A stretch of DNA of 64,000 nucleotides from assembly GCA_004017275.1 (NCBI GenBank), contig SAKE01000003.1:186001-250000 (forward strand), written 5' to 3'. The first letter of the stretch is position 1. Every line of letters begins with the position of its first letter. Below, in pieces: positions 16,229 to 25,746 of the stretch. The notes under the pieces were generated by a model, which was not told the DNA's origin, made no database searches, and worked only from the letters and a program-made list of their open reading frames with translations. Both the position numbers and the translations under genes were made by a program. This DNA comes from Mesorhizobium sp. (GTDB lineage Bacteria > Pseudomonadota > Alphaproteobacteria > Rhizobiales > Rhizobiaceae).

Positions 16229-17841
16229 GCTTCCACCGCCCTGCCCTTGAGCGCGAACAGGCCGCGCGGGCGCTTCTGGATGAACAGGATGATCAGCACC
16301 AGCACGACGATCTTGCCGAGTACGGCACCGGCATAGGGCTCGAGGAACTTGTTGACGATGCCGAGCGAGAAGGCGCCGACCAGCGTGCCCCACAGGTTGC
16401 CGACGCCGCCGAAGACGACGACCATGAAACTGTCGATGATGTAGCCGCGTCCGAGATTGGGCGAGACATTGTCGATCTGGCTAAGCGCGACGCCGGCTAT
16501 GCCGGCAATGCCGGACCCCAGCGCAAAGGTCAGCGCGTCGACCCATGGCGTCCTGATGCCCATCGAGGCGGCCATGCGCCGGTTGGCGGTGACGGCGCGC
16601 ATCTGCAGGCCCCAGGGCGTGCGCTTCATCACATAGAGCAGCACCGCGAACACGGTGAGCGCGAAAACCAGGATCCACAGCCGGTTCCAGGTGATCGCAA
16701 GCTGTCCGACATTGAACGAGCCCGACATCCAGGATGGGTTGCCGACCTCCTGGTTGGTCGGCCCGAAGATCGAACGCACCGCTTGCTGCAGGATGAGCGA
16801 AACGCCCCATGTCGCCAGCAGCGTTTCAAGCGGCCGGCCATAGAGGAAGCGGATGACGCCGCGCTCGATGATCAAACCAACCAGAGCCGAGACGAGGAAG
16901 GCGAGCGGCAGCGCGATGACCAGCGACCAGTCGAACAGGCCGGGAAAGGAAGTGCGGATCACCTGCTGGACGACGAAGGTCGTATAGGCGCCGAGCATGA
17001 CCATCTCGCCATGCGCCATGTTGATGACGCCCATGACGCCGAAGGTGATGGCAAGGCCGATTGCCGCCAACAGCAGCACCGAGCCCAGCGAAATGCCGTA
17101 CCAGATGTTCTGCCCGGCATCCCAGAAGGCCAGTGTCGAATTGATGTTGGCGATTGCGGCCGTCGCCGCTTGTTTGACCGCATCCGAAGAATTCGCTTCA
17201 ACCGCAGCGAGCAGCGAAACCGCATCGCGGTCGCCCCGCGCGCCGATCAGGGCGATTGCGGCGAGCTTGTCGGCATCCGGCCGATCGGAAACCAGCACGG
17301 AGGCGGCGCGGGCCTGTTCGAGCAGAGCCCTGACGCTGGCCACGGTCTCACTGGCGATCGCCGTATCGAGTGGTCCGATGTTTGCGGCGTCGGGCGTCTT
17401 GAACATGGTGTCGGCGGCGGCAATGCGGACAGCCGGATCCTTGGCGCCGAGCGTCAGCGTGCCCAACGCATCGCGGATGACGCGGCGCAGCGTGTTGTTG
17501 ACCTTGATCTTGGTGATGTCGTCCTTGGCCGCCTCGCCCGATGCCTCGCCGCTCAACGGGTCGAAAAGCTGAACGCTCTCGCCCGCTTCCTTGCCGGCAA
17601 ACACCAGGGAATCGGCCTTACGGACATAGAGGTTGCCGTCGGCAAGTGCCGCAAGCGGCCGCTCGACCGCCGGATCGCCGGCGGCCGCCAGTTCGTGGAC
17701 GACGGCTCCGATCTCGGAAAAGCCCTTGGCCGTGGCGAATTTGGCGATGATGCCGCGCAGATCGGTTTCGCCGGCGCCCGATGACGACATTGTCGCCAGC
17801 AGGAACAACAGCATCAAACCAATCGTACGAAACAGGTTCAT
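16225..17841 (-). CDS. urtB: Urea ABC transporter permease UrtB
   Basis: A 538-residue protein: a signal-like N-terminus, then about 230 residues of soluble, helical, alanine-rich sequence (ADGNLYVRKADSLVFAGKE and EQARAASVLVSDRPDADK), then a typical LivH-type permease from about residue 240 (GLAITFGVMGVINMAHGEM). The long extracytoplasmic N-terminal domain is normal for the proteobacterial UrtB form, and shorter forms lacking it exist in other phyla. It probably lies in the periplasm near the binding protein. It starts about 97 bases after urtA, across a perfect hairpin at 17874-17906, and overlaps urtC by four bases. Confidence 0.95.
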   Translation of the reverse strand: MNLFRTIGLMLLFLLATMSSSGAGETDLRGIIAKFATAKGFSEIGAVVHELAAAGDPAVERPLAALADGNLYVRKADSLVFAGKEAGESVQLFDPLSGEASGEAAKDDITKIKVNNTLRRVIRDALGTLTLGAKDPAVRIAAADTMFKTPDAANIGPLDTAIASETVASVRALLEQARAASVLVSDRPDADKLAAIALIGARGDRDAVSLLAAVEANSSDAVKQAATAAIANINSTLAFWDAGQNIWYGISLGSVLLLAAIGLAITFGVMGVINMAHGEMVMLGAYTTFVVQQVIRTSFPGLFDWSLVIALPLAFLVSALVGLIIERGVIRFLYGRPLETLLATWGVSLILQQAVRSIFGPTNQEVGNPSWMSGSFNVGQLAITWNRLWILVFALTVFAVLLYVMKRTPWGLQMRAVTANRRMAASMGIRTPWVDALTFALGSGIAGIAGVALSQIDNVSPNLGRGYIIDSFMVVVFGGVGNLWGTLVGAFSLGIVNKFLEPYAGAVLGKIVVLVLIILFIQKRPRGLFALKGRAVEA

Positions 17842-17873
17842 CGGTTTCTGGTAAGCCTTGAAGGTTGAAGTGG

Positions 17874-17906
17874 GCGTCCGGACGGCGGAGGAAGCCGTCC
17901 GGACGC
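17874..17906 (-). other. Intercistronic hairpin between urtA and urtB
   Basis: A perfect 13-bp inverted repeat, GCGTCCGGACGGC with its complement, and a 7-base loop. It lies between the urtA stop and the urtB start. No T-run follows on the minus strand. It is therefore better explained as an mRNA-stabilising or partial-termination element that leaves more urtA than urtBCDE message, as known for other binding-protein genes. Confidence 0.75.
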
Positions 17907-17938
17907 GCGCGGTCTGACTAGGTCAGCCCTGGGAGGGA

Positions 17939-19249
17939 TCAGTTCGTGCCCTTGCCGCCGCACTTGCCGGTGGCGACATTAAAGTTGCCGCAGGACAGAG
18001 GCGCGCGCCAATCGGAGATCAGGTCCTTGGAGTCCGGCAAATAGTCGGACCATTCGTCGCCCATCACCAGGCCCGGCGTGCGCGAGACCGTCTCGAACTG
18101 GCCGTCGGCCTGGATTTCGCCGATCAGCACCGGCTTGGTGATGTGGTGGTTCGGCATCATCGTCGAATAGCCGCCGGTCAGGTTCGGCACCGACACGCCG
18201 ACCATGGCGTCGATAACCTTGTCCGGATCGGTGGTGCCGGCCTTCTCGACCGCCTTCACCCACATGTTGAAGCCGATGTAATGGGCTTCCATCGGGTCGT
18301 TGGTGGTGCGCTTGTCGTTCTTGATGAACTTGTGCCAGTCGGCGATGAACTTCTTGTTCTCGGGCGTATCGATGCTCTCGAAATAGTTCCAGGCGGCGAG
18401 ATGGCCGACAAGCGGCGCGGTGTCGAGACCGGCAAGTTCTTCCTCGCCGACGGAGAAGGCCATAACCGGGATGTCCTCGGCCTTGATGCCCTGGTTGCCG
18501 AGTTCTTTGTAGAACGGCACGTTGGCGTCGCCGTTGACGGTCGAGACGACGGCGGTCTTCTTGCCGGCCGAACCGAACTTCTTGATCGCCGAAACCTCGG
18601 TCTGCCAATCGGCGAAGCCGAACGGCGTGTAGTTGACCATGATGTCTTCCGCAGCCACGCCCTTGGCCTTCAGATAGGCTTCCAGGATCTTGTTGGTGGT
18701 GCGCGGATAGACGTAATCGGTGCCTTCGAGCACCCAGCGCTTCACCGAGCCGCCGTCCTCGCTCATCAGATAGTCGACGGCAGGGATGGCCTGCTGGTTC
18801 GGCGCGGCACCCGTGTAGAACACGTTGCGCTCGCTTTCCTCGCCCTCATACTGGACGGGATAGAACAGGATGTTGTCGAGCTCCGAGAACACCGGCAGCA
18901 CCGATTTGCGCGACACCGAGGTCCAGCAGCCGAACACCGCCGCGACCTTGTCCTTGGAGATCAGCTCGCGCGCCTTTTCGGCGAACAGCGGCCAGTTGGA
19001 AGCAGGATCGACGACGACCGCCTCCAGCTTCTTGCCGAGCAGGCCGCCTTTGGCGTTCTGCTCGTCGATGAGCATCAGCATGGCGTCCTTCAGTGTCGTC
19101 TCCGAAATCGCCATGGTCCCCGACAGAGAATGGAGAATGCCGACCTTGATCGTGTCGTCGGCAGCCCTGGCGGGTGCCGAGATCAACAGGCCGGCGGCAA
19201 CCACGCTCGCCGAGAACATTTTTGTTATTTTCGAGAAATTGCCCCTCAT
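17939..19249 (-). CDS. urtA: Urea ABC transporter substrate-binding protein UrtA
   Basis: A 436-residue periplasmic binding protein with a signal peptide ending SAPARAADD (cut near residue 29). The mature protein starts TIKVGILHSLSGTMAISET, the hallmark of UrtA. Further family features are FGCWTSVSRKSVLPVFSE and YPVQYEGEESERNVFYTGAAPNQQ. It captures urea in the periplasm for UrtBC. The ATG at 19249 follows GGGAG. The frame stays open up to 19327, but that ATG would lie upstream of the RpoN promoter found at 19293-19308, which supports the shorter start. First gene of the operon. Confidence 0.96.
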   Translation of the reverse strand: MRGNFSKITKMFSASVVAAGLLISAPARAADDTIKVGILHSLSGTMAISETTLKDAMLMLIDEQNAKGGLLGKKLEAVVVDPASNWPLFAEKARELISKDKVAAVFGCWTSVSRKSVLPVFSELDNILFYPVQYEGEESERNVFYTGAAPNQQAIPAVDYLMSEDGGSVKRWVLEGTDYVYPRTTNKILEAYLKAKGVAAEDIMVNYTPFGFADWQTEVSAIKKFGSAGKKTAVVSTVNGDANVPFYKELGNQGIKAEDIPVMAFSVGEEELAGLDTAPLVGHLAAWNYFESIDTPENKKFIADWHKFIKNDKRTTNDPMEAHYIGFNMWVKAVEKAGTTDPDKVIDAMVGVSVPNLTGGYSTMMPNHHITKPVLIGEIQADGQFETVSRTPGLVMGDEWSDYLPDSKDLISDWRAPLSCGNFNVATGKCGGKGTN

Positions 19250-19292
19250 ATTACAGACTCCCAAGCTGGTTGATTGCACCGCAACACTACAA

Positions 19293-19308
19293 TGCAACCC
19301 CCATGCCA
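19293..19308 (-). promoter_or_regulatory. RpoN (sigma-54) promoter of urtABCDE
   Basis: Read on the minus strand: TTGGCATGGGGGTTGCATT. The invariant GG (-24) and GC (-12) are separated by exactly 10 bases, and TGGCAT and TTGCA match the consensus TGGCAC-N5-TTGCW at all but one base. The -12 GC lies about 45 bases before the urtA ATG, giving a leader of about 33 bases. Urea uptake under NtrC/RpoN nitrogen control is established in other bacteria. I could not see a clean NtrC dyad upstream. Confidence 0.85.
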
Positions 19309-19561
19309 ACCGCTTTGGCGGAGCCAAAGAAGAACGAATAATTCAGAGATATCAGCGTCTTGGAATATGACGCTTACAAAACAAAGCGAGCCGGTCAGAA
19401 ATCGATTGAGAGAAATTTGCGCAGCGCAGGGCACTATTGCCTAATTTTCGCTCATTTTTGGCCGATGCCTAGAATTTGATCTCAACAAGCATGCCGCAGG
19501 CGACCGATGTTGCGGCGCGGTGCAGAAATAGGGCAAGCTCGCTCCTTAAACGAGCGACCTC

Positions 19562-19984
19562 ATGGTTTCAGGCATTTCACGCATTTTCATCGGCATACTG
19601 CTTCTGGCGGCGGCGACCGGGGCCGCACGAGCCGATTTCAGCGACGGCAAGATGCCTGATGGCGCTTATCATTGCGAAGTGTACCTGCTTGGCATGTTCC
19701 TCAACCTCGGCGACATCACCATCAAGGGGAATGTCTACAGCGGCCCGGTCTACACCGGCATCGGCGCCTTCAGCACCGCGCAACAGGGCTACAGCTACCA
19801 AATGGACGCAAACGGCGTGATCTCTTGGCTTGGGCCATTGGGTGGCTATACCGCTGGCGGCAATTCGCTGTCGCTGACCCAGGCAACGCTGGACAGTGGA
19901 ACCGCGCCCTCCTTCGACATCATCATGAAGCAGCCAGATGGCGCGTTCACCGCCTCGACCTGCACACGGGGAAGCAGCCAGTAG
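19562..19984 (+). CDS. Secreted hypothetical protein
   Basis: A 140-residue protein with a clear signal peptide (FIGILLLAAATGAARA, cut near residue 24). The mature part is small and rich in Gly, Tyr and Thr, and alternates as beta strands would (GDITIKGNVYSGPVYTGIG). Two cysteines (in AYHCEVY near residue 38 and in ASTCTRG near the end) could form a disulfide. I do not recognise the family. Its TAG stop lies inside the first copy of a tandem repeat (19969-20035). About 310 bases separate it from the divergent urtA, and that region contains the urt promoter. Confidence 0.65.
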   Translation: MVSGISRIFIGILLLAAATGAARADFSDGKMPDGAYHCEVYLLGMFLNLGDITIKGNVYSGPVYTGIGAFSTAQQGYSYQMDANGVISWLGPLGGYTAGGNSLSLTQATLDSGTAPSFDIIMKQPDGAFTASTCTRGSSQ

Positions 19985-20035
19985 GCTGCACCCGGGAAGC
20001 AGCCAGTAGGCTGCACCCGGGAAGCAGTCAGTAGG
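19969..20035. repeat. Tandem repeat of 25 bp, 2.7 copies, each with a hairpin
   Basis: Two identical 25-bp units (19969-19993 and 19994-20018) and a 17-bp partial third with one C-to-T change. Each unit contains the perfect short palindrome GCAGCC-AGTA-GGCTGC. The first copy overlaps the last codons and stop of the secreted-protein gene, and the array ends about 120 bases before phoX. Confidence 0.9.
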
Positions 20036-20155
20036 TCCATTCCCTGGGCAATGGTCTCCGCTCCGCAGCCCGCCCGTCTCTTATGTCATCTGGATGTTGC
20101 CGAAACTGGATAGGCAGCGGTGCGCCGTCACCATCCACCTTGAGAGGCAGACACC

Positions 20156-22069
20156 ATGGCCAACGCACCGTCTTCATCCTCCCCTGTCATTCGCGACGTC
20201 ATCGCCGAGCGCGTGTCGCGCCGGACTCTCCTGAAAGGCAGCCTTGCATCCGGCGCGCTGATTGCCGGCGGCAGCTTCGTCGGTTCGTTATTTGCCGGTG
20301 AAACACATGCCGCGGCAGCGCTTTCCACGCTCGGCTTTCCCGAGCTGAAGCGCGTCTACGACAAGACCCACGCCGCCGCCGAAGGCTATGAGACCACGAT
20401 CGTCGCACGCTGGGGCGACCCGCTTGTCGCCGGCCTTCCGGAATTCGATGGCAACAAGGTAGTCGCCGACGAGCAGGAAAAGCGCTTTGGCTACAATTGC
20501 GACTACATCGCCTTCCTGCCGTTGCCGAAAGGCTCCGTGAATTCCGACCACGGCCTGCTTTGCGTCAACAACGAGTACATTTCGCCCAACGTCATGTTTC
20601 CCGGCATGACCGAGGATGACGCCGGCAAGACGATGAGCAAGGAACAAGTCGACCTCGGCATGGCCGCCATGGGCCACTCGATCGTTGAAGTGCAGTTGAA
20701 GGACGGCAAGTGGGGCATCGTCGAAGACAGCCCGCTCAACCGCCGCATCACGGCAAACACCGAGATGACCGTTTCCGGCCCGGTCGCCGGCCACGCACTG
20801 ATGAAAACATCTGCCGACGCGACCGGCACGAAGGTGCTCGGCACCAGCTACAATTGCAGCGGCGGCTTCACCCCATGGGGCACGGTTCTGACCTGCGAGG
20901 AAGGCGTTTCCGACCTGTTCGGCGGCGACCCGAAGAAGGCGCCGACCGCCGACATTCTCGACCGCTACGGCTTCGACGGCTCCGACATCTATGGCCGTGG
21001 CCGTTTCCATGATCGCTTCAATCTCGACAAGGAGCCGAATGAGGCCAACCGGTTCGACTGGGTGGTCGAGATCGACCCCTACGATCCGGCTTCCAAGCCG
21101 GTGAAGCGCACCGCCCTTGGGCGCATGTCGCACGAAGCATCCACGGTCGTCCTCAACAAGGATGGCCGCGTCGTCGTCTACATGGGCGACGACGACTATT
21201 TCGAATACATGTACCGCTTCGTCTCGAACAAGGCCTACGATCCAGCCAGACCGGGCTCCGGTAACAGCCTGTTGGATGACGGCGTGCTTTCGGTCGCCCG
21301 CTACGACGCCGACGGCTCCATGACCTGGCTGCCGCTGGTTCACGGCCAGGGCAAGCTCACCGCCGAGAACGGCTTTGCCGACCAGGCCGAAGTGCTGCTG
21401 AAGACACGGCTGGCGGCGGATGCGCTGGGGGCGACGCCGATGGACCGGCCCGAGGACATCGAGACCAATCCGGTGACCGGCCGCGTCTATGCGGTGATGA
21501 CCAAGAACAAGAAGCGCGACCAGTCGAAGGTCAACCCGGCCAACACGCGGCCGGAAAACCTCTGGGGCCACATTGTCGAACTGATCCCGCCCGGCGGACG
21601 CGGCGCAGACGCCGACCACACGGCCGACAAATATGCCTGGGATCTGTTCGTGCTGTGCGGCAACCCGAAGGACGCCAAAGTCGGTGCCACCTTCCACCCG
21701 GACACGTCAGACAATGGCTGGTTCGTCTGTCCCGACAACATTACCTTCGATCCGGCCGGCCGGCTCTGGGTAGCGACCGACGGCGCCAATGATTTCGACC
21801 TGCCGGACGGCGTCTATGGTGTCGATACCGAAGGTCCGGCGCGCGGCCTGCCGAAACTGCTGTTTACCTGCCCGCATGGCGCCGAGGCGACCGGCCCCTG
21901 CTTCACGCCGGACGGCACGACCTTGTTCCTGTCGGTCCAGCATCCGGCCGAAGATGCCGAGACGCTCGACAAGGTCCAGACGCTGTGGCCCGACTTCAGG
22001 GATGGCCAGTTGCCGCGCCCTTCCGTGGTCGCCATCCGCCGCAAGGACGGGCAGCCGGTCGGCGCCTGA
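20156..22069 (+). CDS. phoX: PhoX family alkaline phosphatase, Tat-exported
   Basis: A 637-residue protein of the PhoX/DUF839 family, calcium- and iron-dependent phosphomonoesterases that act in the periplasm to release phosphate from organic esters. A twin-arginine signal is plain: SRRTLLKG at residues 21-28, followed by a weakly hydrophobic stretch and a cut near ETHAAAA. Family motifs include NCSGGFTPWGTVLTCEEGVS, RMSHEASTVVLNKDGRVVVY, DDDYFEYMYRFVS and FDPAGRLWVATDG. Length is normal. The ATG at 20156 follows TTGAGAGGCAG. Control by PhoB is usual for the family, but only a poor half-match to a Pho box is seen upstream. It is convergent with deoD. Confidence 0.92.
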   Translation: MANAPSSSSPVIRDVIAERVSRRTLLKGSLASGALIAGGSFVGSLFAGETHAAAALSTLGFPELKRVYDKTHAAAEGYETTIVARWGDPLVAGLPEFDGNKVVADEQEKRFGYNCDYIAFLPLPKGSVNSDHGLLCVNNEYISPNVMFPGMTEDDAGKTMSKEQVDLGMAAMGHSIVEVQLKDGKWGIVEDSPLNRRITANTEMTVSGPVAGHALMKTSADATGTKVLGTSYNCSGGFTPWGTVLTCEEGVSDLFGGDPKKAPTADILDRYGFDGSDIYGRGRFHDRFNLDKEPNEANRFDWVVEIDPYDPASKPVKRTALGRMSHEASTVVLNKDGRVVVYMGDDDYFEYMYRFVSNKAYDPARPGSGNSLLDDGVLSVARYDADGSMTWLPLVHGQGKLTAENGFADQAEVLLKTRLAADALGATPMDRPEDIETNPVTGRVYAVMTKNKKRDQSKVNPANTRPENLWGHIVELIPPGGRGADADHTADKYAWDLFVLCGNPKDAKVGATFHPDTSDNGWFVCPDNITFDPAGRLWVATDGANDFDLPDGVYGVDTEGPARGLPKLLFTCPHGAEATGPCFTPDGTTLFLSVQHPAEDAETLDKVQTLWPDFRDGQLPRPSVVAIRRKDGQPVGA

Positions 22070-22070
22070 C

Positions 22071-22103
22071 AAAAAGGCGGAACGCGTGCTACGCGTTCCG
22101 CCT
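22071..22103 (-). terminator. Intrinsic terminator for the deoD/cckA strand
   Basis: AGGCGGAACGCGT and ACGCGTTCCGCCT form a perfect 13-bp stem with a 3-base loop. On the minus strand it is followed by TTTT, a textbook terminator for deoD. On the plus strand it can also fold after phoX but lacks the T-run, so it may serve both convergent genes. Confidence 0.88.
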
Positions 22104-22156
22104 CGTCCGACGATGTGGCAGCCATGCGCAAGGAACTGACCCAGTAGACCCGTACT

Positions 22157-22903
22157 CTAGCTCTCCGCTGCGACCGCGAGCGCCAGCCGGCTCATGTCGG
22201 TGAACAGCGCCTGGCGCTCGGAATAGTCGGTCTGTTCGCCGGTCTCGATGTTGTCGACCACGACGCACATCGACAGCGCACGCGCCCCGAAATGCGAGGC
22301 GATGCGATAGAGTGCGCTGGTTTCCATATCCACCGCCAGGGCGCCAGCTGCCTGCGCATCGGCAAAGCGGACGCGCCCTCGCGGATGATAGAAGATATCG
22401 CTGCACACCGTCAGGCCGGCGCTATGGTCGATGCCGAATTCCACCGCCTTGGCCAGCGCCGATGCGAGGAGCACCGGATCCGGGCCGGCGGGTCCATAAA
22501 GGCCGAAAACCTGACCGCTCTGGGCGCTTTCCGCCTGTGCCGATTGCGAGATGACAAGGCTGCGCAGTTTTGCCTTTGCGGTCAGGCTGCCGCAGGTGCC
22601 GGTGCGGATCAACGTCCGGGCGCCATAGTGGTCCAGCAATTCATGCGCATAAATCAGAAACGACGAGACGCCGATGCCCGTCGCCTGAATGCTGATGGGT
22701 TTGCCGCCAAACAGCCCGGTGAAGCCAAGCGCGCCACGTCGGCGATTGACGCAGCGCGGTGCTTCCAGGAATGTTTGCGCCATCCATTCGGCGCGCTGCG
22801 GATCACCCGGCAGCAGCACCGTGTCGGCGTAGGCACCCTCGTCTGCTTCGTTGTGTGGCGTCAACCGCTGCTCCCCCGAGCCGGCCTGTCGTTTCACCCG
22901 CAA
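22157..22903 (-). CDS. deoD: Purine nucleoside phosphorylase, DeoD type
   Basis: A 248-residue nucleoside phosphorylase that splits purine nucleosides with phosphate into base and ribose-1-phosphate for salvage. The match to the E. coli DeoD pattern is good: YADTVLLPGDPQRAEWMAQTFLE at the start, LGFTGLFGGKPISI, RTGTCGSL (phosphate site), CSDIFYHPRGR, and AVDMETSALYRIA. The catalytic acid region is retained as CVVVDNIETGEQTDYSERQ. The first 15 residues are an extra, polar extension. It lies 46 bases downstream of cckA on the same strand and ends at a strong terminator. The substrate range cannot be read from sequence. Confidence 0.9.
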   Translation of the reverse strand: MRVKRQAGSGEQRLTPHNEADEGAYADTVLLPGDPQRAEWMAQTFLEAPRCVNRRRGALGFTGLFGGKPISIQATGIGVSSFLIYAHELLDHYGARTLIRTGTCGSLTAKAKLRSLVISQSAQAESAQSGQVFGLYGPAGPDPVLLASALAKAVEFGIDHSAGLTVCSDIFYHPRGRVRFADAQAAGALAVDMETSALYRIASHFGARALSMCVVVDNIETGEQTDYSERQALFTDMSRLALAVAAES

Positions 22904-22949
22904 TCATGGCGGTGTCACGGCATTGTGCAAGGAAGAACATCAGGAGTTT

Positions 22950-25523
22950 CTAAGATTCCAGCACATCCTTGACGATGGTCGCCAGTTGCTTGAGCGAGAA
23001 CGGCTTTGGCAGGAAGCCGAAATGCGCATCCGCCGGCAGGTTTCTGGCGAATGCGTCCTCGGCATAGCCGGACACGAAGACGAACTTGATGTCCGGCTGG
23101 CGCTTGCGCAATTCACCAAGCAGCGTCGGTCCATCCATTTCCGGCATCACCACATCCGAAACCACGATGTCGACCTTGCCGCCCAGCGCCTCGAACACTT
23201 CCAGTGCCTCGACGCCCGACGATGCCTCATGCACGGTGTAGCCGCGCGAGGTCAGCGCCCGCATGCCGCCCATGCGCACGGCGTCCTCGTCCTCGACGAG
23301 CAGCACCGTGGCCGAGCCCGACAGATCCTTGGCCGCATCGGCGACCTTCGCTGGTGCCGCCGGCACATCGTCGGGTTCGCCTGCTTTTTTCGCTTCCGCG
23401 ATATGACGGGGCAGGAAAATGCGGAAAGTCGATCCCTTGCCGACCTCTGAGTCGCAGAAAATGAAGCCGCCGGTCTGCTTGATGATGCCGTAGACCATCG
23501 ACAGGCCAAGGCCGGTGCCCTTGCCGACTTCCTTGGTGGTGAAGAAGGGCTCGAAAATCTTCTTCAGCACCTCCGGCGCGATACCGCTGCCGGTGTCCTC
23601 GACTTCGACCACGACGTAGTCCGCCGGAGTGAGCTCGCGATAGGAAAAGGCCTTGCACTCCTCGGCGGTCACATTGCGGGTGCGCACGGTGAGATCGCCG
23701 CCCGCCGGCATCGCGTCGCGCGCGTTGACCGCAAGATTGACCACCACCTGTTCGAACTGCCCGATATCGACCTTGACCGGCCACAAATCGCGGCCATGGT
23801 CGACCTTCAGCTTGATGTCGTTGCCGACAAGGCGGGCAAGCAGCATCCTGAGATCGGCGAGCACGTCGGTCAGGTTGAGCACTTCCGGCCGCAGCGTCTG
23901 CTTGCGCGAGAAGGCCAGCAATTGCCGCACCAGCGAAGCCGCCCGGTTGGCGTTCTGCTTGATGTTCATGATGTCCGGGAAGGATGGGTCCGACGGGCGG
24001 TGGTTGGTCAACAAAAGGTCGGACGCCATGATGATAGCGGTCAGCACATTGTTGAAATCATGCGCGATACCGCCGGCAAGCTGCCCGACAGCCTGCATCT
24101 TCTGGCTCTGCGCCATCTGCCCTTCGAGCGCTTTCTGCTCCGTCGTCTCGACGGCGTAGACGATAGCAGACTCCTCGGCGCCCTCGCCGCCCGTGCCGTC
24201 GGCGACCGCGTTGACGTAGAACCGGATGTGCCGTTCGTCATTGCCGGGCAAAAGCGTGTCGATCGGCTCGATATCGGCCTGCCGCTGCTGCGCTTTCTCG
24301 AAGGCAGCCGCAAAAGCCGGCCGGTCGCGTTCATGGATCACTGTGTCGAGCCGTACACGGCGATCGACGGCGTCGCGGTCGACGACGGAAGAAAACAGCG
24401 ACAGGAACGGCGCATTGGTGCGCAGGATGCGCCCGTTATGGTCGACGCCGGCTATTGCCATCGGTGTCGAGTTGAAGAAGCGGGTGAAGCGCACTTCCGA
24501 AGCCCGCAAATCGGCCGAGGCGTCCTCGCCTTGCGTGCGGTTGAGCACGATTGTGCGCGTCGGCCCGTTGAGGCCTTCGCGGCTGGCAGAAACGCGATGC
24601 ATGAAGCGCACCGGCAGCGCCTCGCCCGTCATCGTCGTCAAATCGAGGTCGATGACCGCATTGCGTGTCGTGCCGGGGTCGGCCTTGACCGAGCGGACCA
24701 GCGCCATGCCGTCGCCGGCCACGATTTCAGCCAGGGAGACGGCACCGGGCGTGAAGCTGGTGAGGTCGATGCCCAGCCATTCGGCGAGCGTGGCGTTGAT
24801 GTAGGTGACGCGGCCTTCCTGGTCGGCCGAAAAGAAACCGGCCGGCGCATGGTCGAGGTGATCGATCGCCTTCTGCAGATCGAGGAAGAAACGTTCCTGT
24901 TCGGCCCGTTCCTGCGAGATGTCTGCAAGCTGCCACGCCAGCATCGGCAACCGCTGGCCCGGAACGTTGAAGGCGCGGGCGCGTGCCCGGTACCAACGGG
25001 CGCCGGGCTCGGCACCGGGCCGAATGGACTGCGCGAGGCGAAACTCGCCGTCGCCCGGCTGGCCGTCGCGCAGGCCGGACGCCAGGCGATAGATCGTCAC
25101 AGAGGCTTCGGGGACATCCGAGAGCAACCCCTCGACCGTCTTCAGGTCGGCCGCGGACGATGCTCCGGTCATATCGGCATAGGCGCGATTGGCGTAGACG
25201 ACGCGGCCCTTGGTGTCGGTGACAAGAAGGCCCTGCGACATCGAATCGACGAAGGATTTCGACAGTTCGTCGCCTGTCGAGCGTGGCGTGACCTGCACGA
25301 AGCCGATCGCCGTCGCGAACAGGAAGCCGACGCCGATCATCGCCAGCACGCCGAGCATGCCGAGCAGGAAAGGATCGCCGAGGCGCTCGCGGAAAAGGCC
25401 GAAAACGATCGCCGCCCCCGTCAGAACGACGATGAAAATGATGAGCCGGGTGACAGCGCCCGGTCGCGTATTCTGGTCGACGATCGGTACCGGATAGAAA
25501 TCGCCGCGCGCTTCCTTGGCCAT
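22950..25523 (-). CDS. cckA: Cell-cycle hybrid histidine kinase CckA
   Basis: An 857-residue hybrid kinase. Two membrane spans lie in residues 24-75, then PAS-type sensor regions (about 85-460), the histidine phosphoacceptor domain with H488 in [10 protein letters not shown], an ATPase domain ([47 protein letters not shown]) and a receiver domain with D790 in [12 protein letters not shown]. This order and the sequence [19 protein letters not shown] are characteristic of CckA. CckA sends phosphate through ChpT to CtrA and CpdR, controlling cell cycle and polarity in alphaproteobacteria; those partners are not in this window. It is divergent from the FliO-domain gene. Confidence 0.95.
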   Translation of the reverse strand: MAKEARGDFYPVPIVDQNTRPGAVTRLIIFIVVLTGAAIVFGLFRERLGDPFLLGMLGVLAMIGVGFLFATAIGFVQVTPRSTGDELSKSFVDSMSQGLLVTDTKGRVVYANRAYADMTGASSAADLKTVEGLLSDVPEASVTIYRLASGLRDGQPGDGEFRLAQSIRPGAEPGARWYRARARAFNVPGQRLPMLAWQLADISQERAEQERFFLDLQKAIDHLDHAPAGFFSADQEGRVTYINATLAEWLGIDLTSFTPGAVSLAEIVAGDGMALVRSVKADPGTTRNAVIDLDLTTMTGEALPVRFMHRVSASREGLNGPTRTIVLNRTQGEDASADLRASEVRFTRFFNSTPMAIAGVDHNGRILRTNAPFLSLFSSVVDRDAVDRRVRLDTVIHERDRPAFAAAFEKAQQRQADIEPIDTLLPGNDERHIRFYVNAVADGTGGEGAEESAIVYAVETTEQKALEGQMAQSQKMQAVGQLAGGIAHDFNNVLTAIIMASDLLLTNHRPSDPSFPDIMNIKQNANRAASLVRQLLAFSRKQTLRPEVLNLTDVLADLRMLLARLVGNDIKLKVDHGRDLWPVKVDIGQFEQVVVNLAVNARDAMPAGGDLTVRTRNVTAEECKAFSYRELTPADYVVVEVEDTGSGIAPEVLKKIFEPFFTTKEVGKGTGLGLSMVYGIIKQTGGFIFCDSEVGKGSTFRIFLPRHIAEAKKAGEPDDVPAAPAKVADAAKDLSGSATVLLVEDEDAVRMGGMRALTSRGYTVHEASSGVEALEVFEALGGKVDIVVSDVVMPEMDGPTLLGELRKRQPDIKFVFVSGYAEDAFARNLPADAHFGFLPKPFSLKQLATIVKDVLES

Positions 25524-25746
25524 GTGCCCCCTGCTCGTGAATTCCGGTGTTCCGACACCCGCCCCTAGCGGGTTGAATCACATTCTCCTAGTCCGGAAAA
25601 GGCCTGGGCGGCAAATGTCGGATAAAAATGATGTCTTGTGGCCTTCGGAGTTTTTCAAGCTGTTCACCAGCGTGAAACGCAACTTGCGGTGGCCCGCCGC
25701 AACGGTCTAGTGTCTCGTCACTTCCAAGGGCAATCAGGGGAAACCA

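Noticed and set aside
14696..16336. 546-codon plus-strand frame over urtD and urtC
   Set aside because: The urt genes on the minus strand have clear families and operon overlap; this is their mirror.
19310..19480. NtrC binding sites upstream of the urt promoter
   Set aside because: I looked for the GCAC-N7-GTGC dyad and saw only loose partial matches.
20083..20100. Possible Pho box before phoX (ATGTCAT, 4 bases, ATGTTGC)
   Set aside because: First half matches CTGTCAT at six of seven bases but the second only at three; not enough to claim PhoB control.
20288..21697. 469-codon frame antisense to phoX
   Set aside because: Shadow of phoX, with no start context.
23796..25568. 590-codon open frame antisense to cckA
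   Set aside because: Mirror frame of a long real gene; rich in Arg, Gly and His as expected of a shadow.
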